From contig CANONE010000003.1 in NCBI GenBank assembly GCA_947567585.1, positions 1 to 37,383 of the forward strand: a stretch of DNA of 37,383 nt. Direction: 5' to 3'. The notes beneath the pieces were generated by a model, which saw only the letters and a program-made list of their open reading frames with translations, searched no databases and was not told the origin of the DNA. The DNA comes from an uncultured Clostridia bacterium (GTDB taxonomy: Bacteria; Bacillota; Clostridia; Oscillospirales; Acutalibacteraceae). Shown one piece after another: positions 7,294 to 16,214 of the stretch (position 1 is the first letter of the stretch; each line of letters begins with the position of its first letter). Position numbers and translations under genes: made by a program.

Positions 7294-9048
7294 CTATTCT
7301 AGGCCGGGGCCTTGGGGCTCCCAGTAGTCGTCGTCCCATTGCGCGTCTTTGGGCAGGACGATGTCCAAAGTGCGGGTGATCTTCGCGCCCCACTCCGTTT
7401 CCGCCTGGAAGGTAAAGAAATAGGTTTCGTCGGTCTGGGTAGCGGGATGGAAGATCCATTGATTGAAATAGTATGTTTCTCCATCGTCCATAACGCTGCG
7501 CTCCTGCTGGACATAAGCGCCAGACGGATTCGCTGGATCAATCGCAATTTCATTTCCCCTGCTGTCTGCGGCTTTCAGCAGCTTCATGGTGAAGTACTCA
7601 CGGTTCATTTGCCAGTTCTGGCTGAAAACCGTGCTGAGAGGGGCGGGATAAAGGTTAAAGTCGCCGTCCCGGTTTCCGTTATCGCCGAATCGGGGTTCGG
7701 CGTACATACTGATTGAGTTTAATGGCCCGGCAACACCGCCCCGCTCGCCTACCAGCATGCCCACATTCCGGAAGCCGTTAAACCGCTCTTCCATCTGGGC
7801 GTTGGTATATTTAGACTTATAGTTGAACCCATCCGGATCCGGGTCCTGGCAGAAAAGCATATATTGAATCTCCCCGCCATTGTTGTTGGCAATGTTGTCC
7901 TCCACCTGGGCGTCGAAAAGATAATATTTGCCGTCAATTTTCATGTTGTTCCAGGCATGCCCCTGCCCGCCGATGGTGCCGCCGTTCACGTAGGTTTCCA
8001 GGCCGATGCGCCGGGTCATCACCATGAAAGCAGCGGCGTAGTCGTCGCAAACGCCAATGCCGCTGCTTAGCACATCATTGGCGCTATATGCCTGAAAGCC
8101 GTCCCAAGAGCTTAAAACGAAATCATCCGGCATCGTTATATCTTCCGGGTTTTCACTTTTACCGTACACCGTGTGTTCAATCAGGTAATCATAGCAGGCT
8201 TTCACCTTGTCATAGGTGGTCATGCTGCTTTTGAAGATCCGGCTGAATATTTTGTCCACCGTCTCGTCAGCCGAAGTGCCTGTTTTGGTGGGGATCAACC
8301 GGGCATTGTTCAAAAGGTCCTTGATCCGGTCCCCGGAGTGCGTTTGCTTGGGATGGATAATCTCCGGCAGCTCTGCCACCACCTGGGGCTCCATGGTGAT
8401 TTCATTGCTGGTAAAGTAGTCCCGGATATTGTAAAAAATCTGCGCCACCTCCGCCCGGGTGGTGGTCTTTGTGGGCAGAATCTTGCTCCCGCTGCCCTGG
8501 AGAATACGGTGGGTAGCCGCCCACAGCATGGCGGTTTTGGCATAGCCGGCCACCGCGTTCCGGTCCGTGAAGCGGTCCAGGGCCCGGGGGTTATAGGTTA
8601 CGTCGTTTTCCGTGGCAATGGCATAGCGGTATAGCTGCACGGCGATATCCTGCCGGGTAATCTTCTGCCCCGGGCTGAACCGGTACGCCTCTGTGCCGCC
8701 GGCAATGCCATACATAGCCGCCCACTGGGCATACGGGGTAAAGTAGCTGGAGCGGGGCGCGTCCTCATAAAGAAGCTGGGTATAGTCCGCCGTGTTCACC
8801 CCTGCCATGCGGCCCAGAACCGTTACGAACATGCCCCGGTCCATGGTGCGGCCAGGGGAGAAAGCCGTGTCGGAGGTGCCCTGGAAGAGCCCTCTTTGGG
8901 TTACATATTCTACAGCGTCCCAGCACCAGTCCCGGGGCGCCACATCCTCATACTTAGAGGCGTTGGCGCTGGCCGGGATAACCGCTGTCAGGGCCAGCAG
9001 CAGCGCGAACGCAAGGGCCGCTATTTTCCGCATCCTGTTCCGACTCAT
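7294..9048 (-). CDS. Secreted SLH-domain protein with transglutaminase-like peptidase domain
   Basis: About 584 residues. The N-terminus is a signal peptide (MSRNRMRKIA then a hydrophobic core, cleavage after about ASANA, residue 30). Three S-layer homology domains follow (roughly 33-75, 93-140 and 156-205; for example GLFQGTSDTAFSPGRTMDRG and FSPGQKITRQDIAVQLY), which bind pyruvylated cell-wall polymer. A transglutaminase-like domain covers about 275-400, with the catalytic triad visible as Cys334 (GVCDDYAAAF), His364 (GHAWNNM) and Asp379 (YYLFDAQ). The C-terminal 180 residues are unassigned, perhaps a beta-rich domain. It is likely a cell-surface protease or crosslinker. I chose ATG 9048, with GAGGAG 10 bases upstream, because the longer frame to 9129 has no signal peptide at its start. 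It follows ricT but has its own promoter. Confidence 0.88.
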   Translation of the reverse strand: MSRNRMRKIAALAFALLLALTAVIPASANASKYEDVAPRDWCWDAVEYVTQRGLFQGTSDTAFSPGRTMDRGMFVTVLGRMAGVNTADYTQLLYEDAPRSSYFTPYAQWAAMYGIAGGTEAYRFSPGQKITRQDIAVQLYRYAIATENDVTYNPRALDRFTDRNAVAGYAKTAMLWAATHRILQGSGSKILPTKTTTRAEVAQIFYNIRDYFTSNEITMEPQVVAELPEIIHPKQTHSGDRIKDLLNNARLIPTKTGTSADETVDKIFSRIFKSSMTTYDKVKACYDYLIEHTVYGKSENPEDITMPDDFVLSSWDGFQAYSANDVLSSGIGVCDDYAAAFMVMTRRIGLETYVNGGTIGGQGHAWNNMKIDGKYYLFDAQVEDNIANNNGGEIQYMLFCQDPDPDGFNYKSKYTNAQMEERFNGFRNVGMLVGERGGVAGPLNSISMYAEPRFGDNGNRDGDFNLYPAPLSTVFSQNWQMNREYFTMKLLKAADSRGNEIAIDPANPSGAYVQQERSVMDDGETYYFNQWIFHPATQTDETYFFTFQAETEWGAKITRTLDIVLPKDAQWDDDYWEPQGPGLE

Positions 9049-9091
9049 TTTTGTCCATCTCCTCTTGTATTGTCTAACCTTCTCAAGCGTT

Positions 9092-9120
9092 ATTATACGT
9101 CCATTGAATCGGGCCAAAAA
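9092..9120 (-). promoter_or_regulatory. Probable promoter of the SLH/transglutaminase gene
   Basis: A perfect TATAAT (9097-9092, minus strand) preceded 17 bases upstream by TTTTTG (9120-9115), a weak -35. The start would be near 9085, about 37 bases before the chosen ATG at 9048. This supports that start over the one at 9129. Confidence 0.5.
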
Positions 9121-9125
9121 CGCTC

Positions 9126-9989
9126 TCATTCCAAGTCTTTCAGCTGTTCCAGCTCTTGCTTCTCGATTTTCACGCGGCCGTCCTTCAGGAGCTTCACCTG
9201 GTCCACAGCGTAAACCTTTGGGGCGCCTTCCGGGTCCTTGTCTAAGCGGACGGTAAGCTTGCGGGTCAGCAGGTTTTGGTCAATGACCACGCCCTTGCCC
9301 TCCGGCGTGGAGACAATGGCGTTTACCTTCGGCGTTGTGCGCAAAAGGTCCTGATAGGCTTCCTGCTCATATTTGAGGCAGCACATCAGCCGCCCGCAGG
9401 CTCCGGAGATTTTCACAGGGTTCAGCGAGAGCCCCTGTTCCTTGGCCATTTTTATGGAAACCGGCTGAAAGCCCGCCAAGAAAGAGCCGCAGCAGAAGGG
9501 CCGGCCGCAAATGCCCATGCCCCCCAGCATTTTCGCCTCGTCCCGCACGCCGATTTGGCGGAGCTCGATGCGCGTACGGAAGATACCGGCCAGGTCCTTT
9601 ACCAGCTCGCGGAAATCCACCCGGCCGTCAGCGGTGAAATAGAACAGGATTTTGCTGTTGTCAAAGGTATATTCCACCTCCACCAGCTTCATCTCCAGGC
9701 CCCGGGCGGCAATGCGTTTTTCGCAAACCGCGAAAGCGGATTTTTCCTTGCGGTGGTTTTCCTCCACCTGCCTTAGATCTTGGGGTGTGGCCCGACGGAC
9801 CAGTTTCCGCAAGGGCTGTACAATGGCCGTGTCCCGCACCTCTCGGTTCTCCATGGCCACTTCCCCGCATTCGATGCCCCGGGCCGTCTCTACAATAGCC
9901 ATTTCTCCCCGGTGCATCTTCTCCTGGCCGGGATCAAAATAGTAAACCTTTCCTGTGCTTTTAAAGCGCACGCCGATTACTTCTGCCAT
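9126..9989 (-). CDS. ricT: RicT (YaaT), PSP1-domain subunit of the Ric (Y) complex
   Basis: 287 residues with the PSP1 fold (GVRFKSTGKVYYFDPG at 6-21) and the cysteine-rich core CGRPFCCGSF (Cys161, 166, 167) and CGRLMCC (Cys198, 203, 204). In B. subtilis, RicT with RicA and RicF forms a complex carrying [4Fe-4S] clusters that promotes RNase Y-dependent mRNA maturation and affects sporulation and competence. AGGAG is 8 bases before ATG 9989. It lies downstream of darA and holB as in B. subtilis (yaaQ-yaaR-holB-yaaT), but yaaR is missing and a repeat element of about 200 bases separates it from holB. Length and motifs fit the family well. Confidence 0.93.
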   Translation of the reverse strand: MAEVIGVRFKSTGKVYYFDPGQEKMHRGEMAIVETARGIECGEVAMENREVRDTAIVQPLRKLVRRATPQDLRQVEENHRKEKSAFAVCEKRIAARGLEMKLVEVEYTFDNSKILFYFTADGRVDFRELVKDLAGIFRTRIELRQIGVRDEAKMLGGMGICGRPFCCGSFLAGFQPVSIKMAKEQGLSLNPVKISGACGRLMCCLKYEQEAYQDLLRTTPKVNAIVSTPEGKGVVIDQNLLTRKLTVRLDKDPEGAPKVYAVDQVKLLKDGRVKIEKQELEQLKDLE

Positions 9990-10021
9990 TCTTTTTCTCC
10001 TAAATTTTGTGGGGATTCTGG

Positions 10022-10198
10022 AAGGCCGCGAGGCTCTGCCCCGCGCTCCGCAAACTTTTTGTAAAAAGTTTGATCAAAAACTTTTATGCCCGCGTTTTTC
10101 TGAGTTTGAAACGTGAGCCGCCGCCCCGGGGCCGGAGGTTTCAGCGGTCACCCTCCTTTAGGAATTTTGGGGTTGCTGGGCGGCCTTGGGCTTTAAGG
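10022..10198. repeat. Family-A repeat filling the holB-ricT gap
   Basis: A clear plus-oriented half copy spans 10022-10113: AAGGCCGCG...CCGCG, then AAACTTTTTGTAAAAAGTTT as hairpin 2, then TCAAAAACTTTTATGCCC. The sequence after it (GTTTGAAACG, then CGG-rich, then CAGCGG) parallels 22475-22520 in another copy. The far end, 10165-10198 (GGCGGCCTTGGGCTTTAAGG), looks like a degenerate inverted head, and its TTAA overlaps the holB stop codon (10193-10195). The element separates two genes that are normally close and co-transcribed. Confidence 0.6.
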
Positions 10199-11170
10199 CT
10201 TGGTTAGGTCCGCGCAAAGGCTGGCGGCTAAAAGAGTCGTGTTGGCGTTGCGGTCCAGCTTTTGCAGATATTCCTGCGTCAGGTCTGGCAGCCGGGACAG
10301 GCGGCGCATAGGCAAAGCGCAAAGCTTATCAGCCGCTGACGGCGCGCCTCCCACCAGTTCGCCGCAGCCGCAGCGCAGTACGCAGGCGTCGCGAAAAATG
10401 CTGGTCAGCCGGCTTAATACCTCCCGAAACAGGGCCCGGTCCTTTTGCAGAGGAAAAGTAGCCGCCAGCAGGCGGTGGGCGCCGGTGGGTAGCAGCATGG
10501 TTTGGGCAATCTGCACGGCCAGGGCCTGGGCTTGGCTGGCTCCGCCCCCCTCCAGCTCCTCTTGCATCCGCCCCAGGTTTCCGCCGCACAAGGCTGCCAG
10601 TTCACGGGCCCTCGCCGGGTCCGCCTGCCGGTTTTCCGCCAGCCAAAGGGCCGCCGCCTCTTCCTCGGGCGGGCGCAGGGTGAAAATCTGCGCTCGGGAG
10701 CGGATGGTGGGCAGCATAGCCTCGGCGGAGGGACTAATCATTAGAAAAACCGCGCCCTTGGGCGGCTCCTCAATGAGCTTTAACAGCTTGTTTTGGGGGG
10801 CGTCCATGGTTTTGCCGCCAAAATCAATGATATACACATTGTAGTCCGCTTCCTCGGGCATGCGGTATGCGTCCTCCAGCAGAGCCCGCACCGCCTCCAC
10901 GCTCACCGCCTTGGTAGAACCGCTTCCCTGGATCACCCGGACATCCGGATGAGAACCCGCCGCCGTCCGAATGCAGCTGGGGCAGCTCCCACAAGGCGCC
11001 CGCTCCCGGACGCGACAAACCAGGGCCTTCGCTACCAGTTCCGCCAAGGTCCTTTTGCCGCAGCCCGCTTCCCCTTGAAAAATCACCGCATGGGGGAAGC
11101 GCCCCGCCGAAAAAGCGGAGCGCAGAGCTTCTTTTACGCGTTCATTTCCCAAAAAGCCAGGAAACTCCAT
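10193..11170 (-). CDS. holB: DNA polymerase III delta' subunit (clamp loader)
   Basis: 325 residues of a clamp-loader AAA+ protein. Visible are FLGNERVKEALRSAF at the start, a P-loop GEAGCGKRT (33-41), a zinc-binding set Cys52, Cys60, Cys63, Cys66 (APCGSCPSC), NKLLKLIEEPP, and the sensor region TIRSRAQ. The latter lacks the final Cys of the usual SRC motif. The delta' subunit opens and places the beta sliding clamp at primed DNA during replication. It starts at ATG 11170, whose A is shared with the TAA stop of darA (TAATG), so translation is probably coupled. A ribosome site is not obvious inside the darA end. Synteny darA-holB-ricT backs the assignment. Confidence 0.92.
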   Translation of the reverse strand: MEFPGFLGNERVKEALRSAFSAGRFPHAVIFQGEAGCGKRTLAELVAKALVCRVRERAPCGSCPSCIRTAAGSHPDVRVIQGSGSTKAVSVEAVRALLEDAYRMPEEADYNVYIIDFGGKTMDAPQNKLLKLIEEPPKGAVFLMISPSAEAMLPTIRSRAQIFTLRPPEEEAAALWLAENRQADPARARELAALCGGNLGRMQEELEGGGASQAQALAVQIAQTMLLPTGAHRLLAATFPLQKDRALFREVLSRLTSIFRDACVLRCGCGELVGGAPSAADKLCALPMRRLSRLPDLTQEYLQKLDRNANTTLLAASLCADLTKP

Positions 11171-11493
11171 TACACCTTTTCAAAGCGGTCCACATTCAAA
11201 ACAAAGATGGTGGACCCGCCCACAGTAACTTCCACAGGGAACGAGGAGTACATTCCCACCTCCATATTGGAGGAATGGGGGACGATCTGGGTACGGCGGC
11301 TGCTGTATTTGGCAATAATGCCGATTACTTCATCCACCTTGCCGTCCTCCACACCGGAGATAAAGGTGGTGTTGCCAGCCATCAAAAAGCCGCCGGTAGT
11401 GGCCAGCTTGGTGACGGAGAAGCCCTCCCGGGTCAACGCGGAGGACACGGCCCCGCTGTCGTCGTTGCTGACAATGGCAAGAATCAATTTCAT
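11170..11493 (-). CDS. darA: DarA (PstA), PII-like cyclic di-AMP receptor
   Basis: 107 residues beginning MKLILAIVSNDDSG, with ALTREGFSVTKLATTGGFLMAGNTTF in the first half and VEVTVGGSTIFVLNVDRFEKV at the end, all typical of the YaaQ/DarA family. DarA is a cytosolic trimer that binds c-di-AMP and is thought to relay its level to unknown targets. I use ATG 11493 because AAAGGAGA lies 8 bases upstream and the family starts there; the longer frame to 11565 adds a spurious extension. It is the first gene of darA-holB-ricT. In B. subtilis tmk lies just upstream; here the upstream 300 bases hold no gene. Confidence 0.93.
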   Translation of the reverse strand: MKLILAIVSNDDSGAVSSALTREGFSVTKLATTGGFLMAGNTTFISGVEDGKVDEVIGIIAKYSSRRTQIVPHSSNMEVGMYSSFPVEVTVGGSTIFVLNVDRFEKV

Positions 11494-11616
11494 AGCGATT
11501 TCTCCTTTCGGCGCGGAAGCGGTACAGGCCCGGCAGCTTCTTTCGGACGGGCCGCCATAAGCCAAGATACGGGAAGAGCGGGAAAGCCCCGCTGGCCCGC
11601 GCTACGGTTATAATTT

Positions 11617-11622
11617 ATTATA
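11617..11622 (-). promoter_or_regulatory. -10 box upstream of darA in a gene-free gap
   Basis: The gap 11494-11792 has no credible gene. On the minus strand a perfect TATAAT lies at 11622-11617, within TATAATAAATTATAA. The -35 position has only GGCATT-like sequence, so the promoter is judged from its -10 and place alone. It would give a leader of about 115 bases. No clear terminator was seen for the AI-2E-family gene that begins at 12956 and ends at 11793. Confidence 0.45.
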
Positions 11623-11792
11623 GCACAAAATGAAAGAAAATGCCAGTAGCCTTTAAGAAATATAATTTGGTGTTTCTACTATAAAACTCTGCCGATACTC
11701 AGCTTTTATTGGCGAAATATGTTAATCCAGAAAGAAAAACACATATCGAAAGAATCCACCCCATCCCGAAACGGCCAGAAAAACGGCGTCTC

Positions 11793-12956
11793 CTAGTCTG
11801 ACGTTTCCCGGCGCTTATGGAGCCTTACGTATACCGACGTTTTCAGCAGCCGGTAGGCCACGGCCGTTACCGGCGTCCCAATCCAGATTCCGGTGATTCC
11901 CAGCACGCCGCCCCAGAACAGTACCGCGAACAGAGTCCACACCGGCGGCAGCCCAATGGAGGAGCCTACTACCCGGGGGTAAATCAGGTTCCCTTCCAGC
12001 TGCTGGAGGACAATCAGAAAGACCAGAAAGATAAGCGCGTCAATGGGATGCACCAGCAAAAGGATAAACGCCCCCACCGCCGCGCCGATATAAGCGCCCA
12101 ATATGGGGATCAAAGCGCCCAAGGCCACCACAGAGGAGATCAGCAGCGCGTAGTCCAGACCCAAAACGCACATGCCGGCATAGCACAGCACGCCTAGAAT
12201 GACGCACTCTGTCAGCTGTCCTTGGATAAAGGAAAAAAACACCCGGTTGCTCAGCCGCCCGATTCTTGCCAGGGATTTTGCGGCCCGCTGGGGCAAATAG
12301 GCCCGCATGGTGTCCTTTACCCCGGTAATCAGCCGCTCTTTGCCAAAAAGCATATATAGGGAAAAGATAAAGCCCATGATGCCGGAAAATATCCCGGAAG
12401 CCAGGTTTACGGTTACGTTAAACAGGGAGGTGAGAAAGTCGCTGGTGAACTTCGTCAGGTCTGTCAGCAGGGAGGTCCAGTTAAAGCCGGAGAGAAAATT
12501 CTCTATAAAAGTGAGGTCGTATTCCCTGGCAAAGTCATTGATCCACGCCAGGGCCTGGTTCACTATGGCCGGGGCGTTCTGCTGAATATAGACGGCCAGC
12601 CCGCTGACGGACTCTACCAAACCAGGAATAATGAAGAAGCAGATGAAGGCCCCTACCAAAAGAACCACTAGGTAAGCCAGCGCCACCGCCAGCGGCCGCT
12701 TGGCTTTTTGCCAGGCGGGCGACTGGCACTTAGAGAAAGGCTTAAAGGCGATGTCTTCAAAAAAGTGGACAAAAACATTGAGGACATAGGCTACCGCCAC
12801 GCCCCCTACCACAGGGGACAGCGTGCTGCCCAGCGTACACACGGCCCCCCACACCTGGTCAAACCGCAGCACAGCCAGCACCATCAGGGCCGCAAAGGCA
12901 ATCAGCCCGCAGCCTTGCAGCAGAAGCCGCTTGTTGTCACTGTCTTTCCAGCTCAT
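11793..12956 (-). CDS. AI-2E family (PF01594) transporter
   Basis: 387 residues with about eight membrane segments and a long amphipathic extracytoplasmic loop between them (SVSGLAVYIQQNAPAIVNQALAW and on, about 115-175). The C-terminal half has the conserved RVFFSFIQGQL, GLDYALLISSVVALGALIPILGAYIGA and LEGNLIYPRVVGSSIGLPPVWTLFAV segments. The family name comes from E. coli TqsA; other members are proton/sodium antiporters or export signals, so the substrate is unknown. Start at ATG 12956 with only a weak ribosome site (GCGGGATAG). It begins 26 bases after the end of the zinc-ribbon membrane protein, so it is probably the second gene of that transcript. Confidence 0.88.
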   Translation of the reverse strand: MSWKDSDNKRLLLQGCGLIAFAALMVLAVLRFDQVWGAVCTLGSTLSPVVGGVAVAYVLNVFVHFFEDIAFKPFSKCQSPAWQKAKRPLAVALAYLVVLLVGAFICFFIIPGLVESVSGLAVYIQQNAPAIVNQALAWINDFAREYDLTFIENFLSGFNWTSLLTDLTKFTSDFLTSLFNVTVNLASGIFSGIMGFIFSLYMLFGKERLITGVKDTMRAYLPQRAAKSLARIGRLSNRVFFSFIQGQLTECVILGVLCYAGMCVLGLDYALLISSVVALGALIPILGAYIGAAVGAFILLLVHPIDALIFLVFLIVLQQLEGNLIYPRVVGSSIGLPPVWTLFAVLFWGGVLGITGIWIGTPVTAVAYRLLKTSVYVRLHKRRETSD

Positions 12957-12982
12957 CTTCTATCCCGCTTTCTTTATAAATG

Positions 12983-13378
12983 TCAGGTTTTTGTCTGAAA
13001 CACAGCGCGGCATTTCTGGCAGGTTACTTCAATTTTCCCCCGGCCCCGGGGAGCCCGCAGCTGCTGGCCGCAGCCGGGACACTTGAAATATTTATAGTCC
13101 TTGCGCTGGGCAAGCTTTTGCTTTTGCAGGCGAAACCACCCAGCCGCCGGATTATAGACCCGCAGAAACGCCTGATACTCCCGCTGCCGCGCAGGGAGAT
13201 TCCGGGAAAAAGTGCGGAACAGGGCGAAGATGTACATACCGTCCGCCACAAAGCTCAGGGGCCAAAAGAACAGACCTCCTATCAGCATCAGCACCACGCC
13301 GGAAATCAGCAGCGCGATATTCAGCTTATCCGTGCCATAGCGCCCGTAAAGAAACCGCTGCAGCCTTTGATACCACAT
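12983..13378 (-). CDS. Membrane protein with C-terminal zinc ribbon, function unknown
   Basis: 131 residues. Residues 1-16 are basic and aromatic, followed by two adjacent membrane helices (about 19-36 and 37-55). A basic stretch follows (RTFSRNLPARQREYQAFLRVYNP), and then a zinc ribbon at the C-terminus: CPGCGQQLRAPRGRGKIEVT then CQKC. The ribbon would lie in the cytoplasm and could bind nucleic acid or a partner protein. AAGGGAG lies 11 bases before ATG 13378, and a well-spaced promoter lies at 13466-13494. It is followed by the AI-2E-family gene. I cannot assign a role; similar small TM-plus-zinc-ribbon proteins are common in Clostridia. Confidence 0.8.
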   Translation of the reverse strand: MWYQRLQRFLYGRYGTDKLNIALLISGVVLMLIGGLFFWPLSFVADGMYIFALFRTFSRNLPARQREYQAFLRVYNPAAGWFRLQKQKLAQRKDYKYFKCPGCGQQLRAPRGRGKIEVTCQKCRAVFQTKT

Positions 13379-13465
13379 AAATAAGAACTCCCTTCTACTT
13401 TGGATGGATGGCGTAACGCCTGCCAGGCCGCCTAGGCCCTGGCAAAAGTGATTATACCGCTTTTA

Positions 13466-13494
13466 AGTATACCCCCTGCTGCCGCTTTTTGCAA
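13466..13494 (-). promoter_or_regulatory. Promoter for the zinc-ribbon/AI-2E operon
   Basis: Minus strand: TTGCAA (13494-13489), a 17-base spacer, TATACT (13471-13466). A second TATA-like box, GGTATAAT, follows 9 bases later. The leader can form a stem TGCCAGG/CCTGGCA (13444-13438 with 13427-13421). Confidence 0.6.
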
Positions 13495-13521
13495 CGGGGC
13501 AAAGGGGGTTTCATGATAATT

Positions 13522-14157
<636 letters not shown>

Positions 14158-14186
14158 TTAATAGCGCCCGAGCCCCTCCAAAAGGA

Positions 14187-14217
14187 AGGGCGGCGTACCC
14201 ATAAGATACGCCGCCCT
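14187..14217 (-). terminator. Terminator of the M23 peptidase gene
   Basis: An exact 11-bp stem: AGGGCGGCGTA (14187-14197) pairs with TACGCCGCCCT (14207-14217). On the minus strand it is followed by TCCTTTTGG. It lies 36 bases after the stop codon of the M23 peptidase and before the recombinase ribosome site. Confidence 0.7.
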
Positions 14218-14252
14218 CTGTCGATTTTGCTGTTTTATTGTCCGCGCTCCAT

Positions 14253-15515
14253 CTACAGGAAGTACCGGGGGTTGACCCGCTCGCCGTTCTGCCATACCTC
14301 AAAATGCAGGTGGGGGCCGGTAGAATCCCCGGTGGTGCCCTCGTAGCCGATGATATCGCCCTGGTTGACGTACTGGCCGTCGGACACCGCCACGGCGCTC
14401 ATATGGGCGTACAGGGTGCAGTATGTGTCATTGTGGTAAAGGTAGACGTGATAGCCCCAGCCCATACCCCATTCGTCCTGGGTCCAAGCCCGAAGCACCC
14501 TGCCGGATTCCGCCGCTACAATGGCCGTGCCGGAGGGTCCGGCAATATCCATGCCCCCATGGCCCCGGGCTCCGCCGAACTCATCCGAGATATACGTGAC
14601 TCCCGGCAGCGGCCAGCAGGGGTGGAAGCCCTCCACGCCGCCGCTGCTCCCTGGGGCCCAAGTAACGTCCCCCTGCCCCCCCGGGGCGGTGGCGCTGCCG
14701 TTTCCAGCCGCCTCCGCGGCCTTACGGCGTTCTTCTTCCTTGCGGCGCTCCTCTTCCTCCCGCTTCTTCTCCTCTTCAATCAGCCGTTTCAGCTCTTCCG
14801 CCAACTCCTGCTTATTGGCGGCGTTTTGCTCCAGGGCGCTGTTGGTCTCCCCCTGGGCTTCCCGCAAAAGAGCGATGGCGTCGGCATTTTCCTGGTAAAG
14901 GGTGTCCACTTCCTTCTGTTTTGCCTCCAGACTCTTCTTCAGCTGGGCCACGGTAGCCTTCTGTTTTTCCCGCTCTTCCCGCTGTTCCCGGGTATCGTCC
15001 ACATAGGCTTGGATTTTATCCAGCAGCTCCTGGTCGTGGCGGCTCATGTTGGCCAGCATTTCGGACCGCATGGAGAAGTCGTTAAAGCTGCTGGAATTCA
15101 GCAGAATCTCCAAGGTGCTGACAGACCCCGCCCGGTAAATGGCGGCCACCCGCTGCTTGAACTGGTCGATGGTATCCGCCGCTTCCTCCGCCGAAGCCTC
15201 CAGCTGCATGTCCAGCTTTTGGATGTTGGCGTTAAGCTCGTCAATGTCCCGGCGGGCGGCGTTGATCTGGTCAAACAGCACGTCAATCTGCTCCTGGAGG
15301 GTCTCCGCATAGGCCAGCTTTTGGCTCTCGTCTTCCCGCAGGCTGTCCAGCTTGGCCTGGAGCTCCTGAGCCTCCGCCTCCAGCTGCCGCTGCTCGGCCT
15401 CCACCTCGTCTGTGGTGCGGGCCGCGACGGACAGGGGGGTCAGCGCCGCTATGCATAGCGCCATGAAACCGGCGGCTGCCCTTTTGCCGAACCTGATCCG
15501 GCGTGTCCTTCTCAT
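14253..15515 (-). CDS. Secreted coiled-coil M23 peptidase (EnvC/NlpD-like)
   Basis: 420 residues. A signal peptide (RRTRRIRFGKR then a hydrophobic core, cleavage after about residue 32) leads to a long coiled coil (about 35-260) rich in Glu, Gln, Leu and Lys. A low-complexity linker follows (EEERRKEEERRKAAEAAG, about 255-272, then Gly/Ser/Pro-rich), and a C-terminal LytM/M23 domain ends the protein. The metal ligands are all present: His319 and Asp323 in GHGGMDIAG, His371 in LYAHMS, and His402/His404 in GPHLHFEV. It is probably an active peptidoglycan endopeptidase at the wall, in the style of EnvC/CwlO-type division hydrolases. The ribosome site AAAGGATG is somewhat far from ATG 15515. The gene appears monocistronic. 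Confidence 0.93.
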   Translation of the reverse strand: MRRTRRIRFGKRAAAGFMALCIAALTPLSVAARTTDEVEAEQRQLEAEAQELQAKLDSLREDESQKLAYAETLQEQIDVLFDQINAARRDIDELNANIQKLDMQLEASAEEAADTIDQFKQRVAAIYRAGSVSTLEILLNSSSFNDFSMRSEMLANMSRHDQELLDKIQAYVDDTREQREEREKQKATVAQLKKSLEAKQKEVDTLYQENADAIALLREAQGETNSALEQNAANKQELAEELKRLIEEEKKREEEERRKEEERRKAAEAAGNGSATAPGGQGDVTWAPGSSGGVEGFHPCWPLPGVTYISDEFGGARGHGGMDIAGPSGTAIVAAESGRVLRAWTQDEWGMGWGYHVYLYHNDTYCTLYAHMSAVAVSDGQYVNQGDIIGYEGTTGDSTGPHLHFEVWQNGERVNPRYFL

Positions 15516-15597
15516 ACAAAATACATCCTTTCCTTGAGGCCGGAGAATATCCCCGGGCCCAACATTTTTCGCAAAGGGGCTCGTCCAATACCCATCT

Positions 15598-15603
15598 ATT
15601 ATA
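15598..15603 (-). promoter_or_regulatory. Possible -10 box for the M23 peptidase gene
   Basis: TATAAT on the minus strand (15603-15598), 83 bases before ATG 15515. No convincing -35 is present at 16-18 bases upstream, where the sequence is A/T-rich. The rest of 15516-15713 shows only a weak GCGG...CCGC hairpin after the next gene. Confidence 0.35.
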
Positions 15604-15713
15604 GCGCAAAAAGGGAAAGTCTTTTTTCTATAGGAGAATTAAAAATGTAAATTTACTTTGAAGCCAGCTGCGGTATAAGAGCCGCACCCCCATACTCTGG
15701 CTTGTGGATGCGG

Positions 15714-16037
15714 CTATCTGCGGGAGCGGCTGCTTTGGTAGTGCCGGCGGTACGGCGGCGGGGTGTACACGCCGGAGTGAACCACTTTTTCCGGCGGCTG
15801 CAGGGGTTCCCGTACCAGAAGGGTTTGGGGCCTGCGGGGGCCCCCCGCGCCCATGGCTACGGCTACCCCCAGAAAGCCCGCAGCCACCAGACCCCACCCG
15901 GCGATGCCCACGGCCCGCTGTCCCAGGTAGAGGGCCTGAGATCCCAGTTCCCCCGCCCAGTGGACCGCCGCCACAAGCAGCGCCGCAAAGGCTCCGGCAA
16001 TCCCGGCTGCGAAGGCTTTTCTAATTCCATTGTTCAT
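15714..16037 (-). CDS. Small two-helix membrane protein with basic tail, unknown
   Basis: 107 residues. Two hydrophobic segments are rich in Ala and Gly (about 8-27, AAGIAGAFAALLVAAVHWAG, and 41-63, AVGIAGWGLVAAGFLGVAVAM). A Pro/Arg-rich tail ends in RRHYQSSRSRR. AAGGAG sits 9 bases before ATG 16037, which makes expression believable. I do not recognise the family. The tail may be intrinsically disordered and bind nucleic acid or phospholipid. It lies downstream of spoIIP and another small membrane protein but is separated from them by a repeat-filled gap of 296 bases. Confidence 0.55.
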   Translation of the reverse strand: MNNGIRKAFAAGIAGAFAALLVAAVHWAGELGSQALYLGQRAVGIAGWGLVAAGFLGVAVAMGAGGPRRPQTLLVREPLQPPEKVVHSGVYTPPPYRRHYQSSRSRR

Positions 16038-16165
16038 CTTTTTTGGCTCCTTCTTTCATTTTTGGCGTTCTGGGGGATTTTGTTTGGGGGCTATGCTGAG
16101 GGGGTGGGTGGGAGGGTACAGGCAGCTTACGGGCGGGGCCCTTTTTCTAAGAAAAAGTAGCCCTC

Positions 16166-16188
16166 TTGGAGTACGGAACGTACTCCAA
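16166..16188. repeat. Perfect 10-bp hairpin with 3-nt loop in a gene-free gap
   Basis: TTGGAGTACG pairs exactly with CGTACTCCAA around GAA. It sits 27 bases before the family-A repeat in the 296-base gap 16038-16333, which also holds a CTTTTTCT/AGAAAAAG palindrome at about 16141-16157 but no gene. Similar short perfect hairpins are inserted in other copies of the repeat (22663-22683 and 19664-19680). Confidence 0.65.
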
Positions 16189-16214
16189 TTCACCTGACAA
16201 AAAGCTGCGGGACG

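Noticed and set aside
8896..9256. Plus-strand frames opposite the SLH and ricT genes
   Set aside because: They are antisense shadows of strongly supported minus-strand genes.
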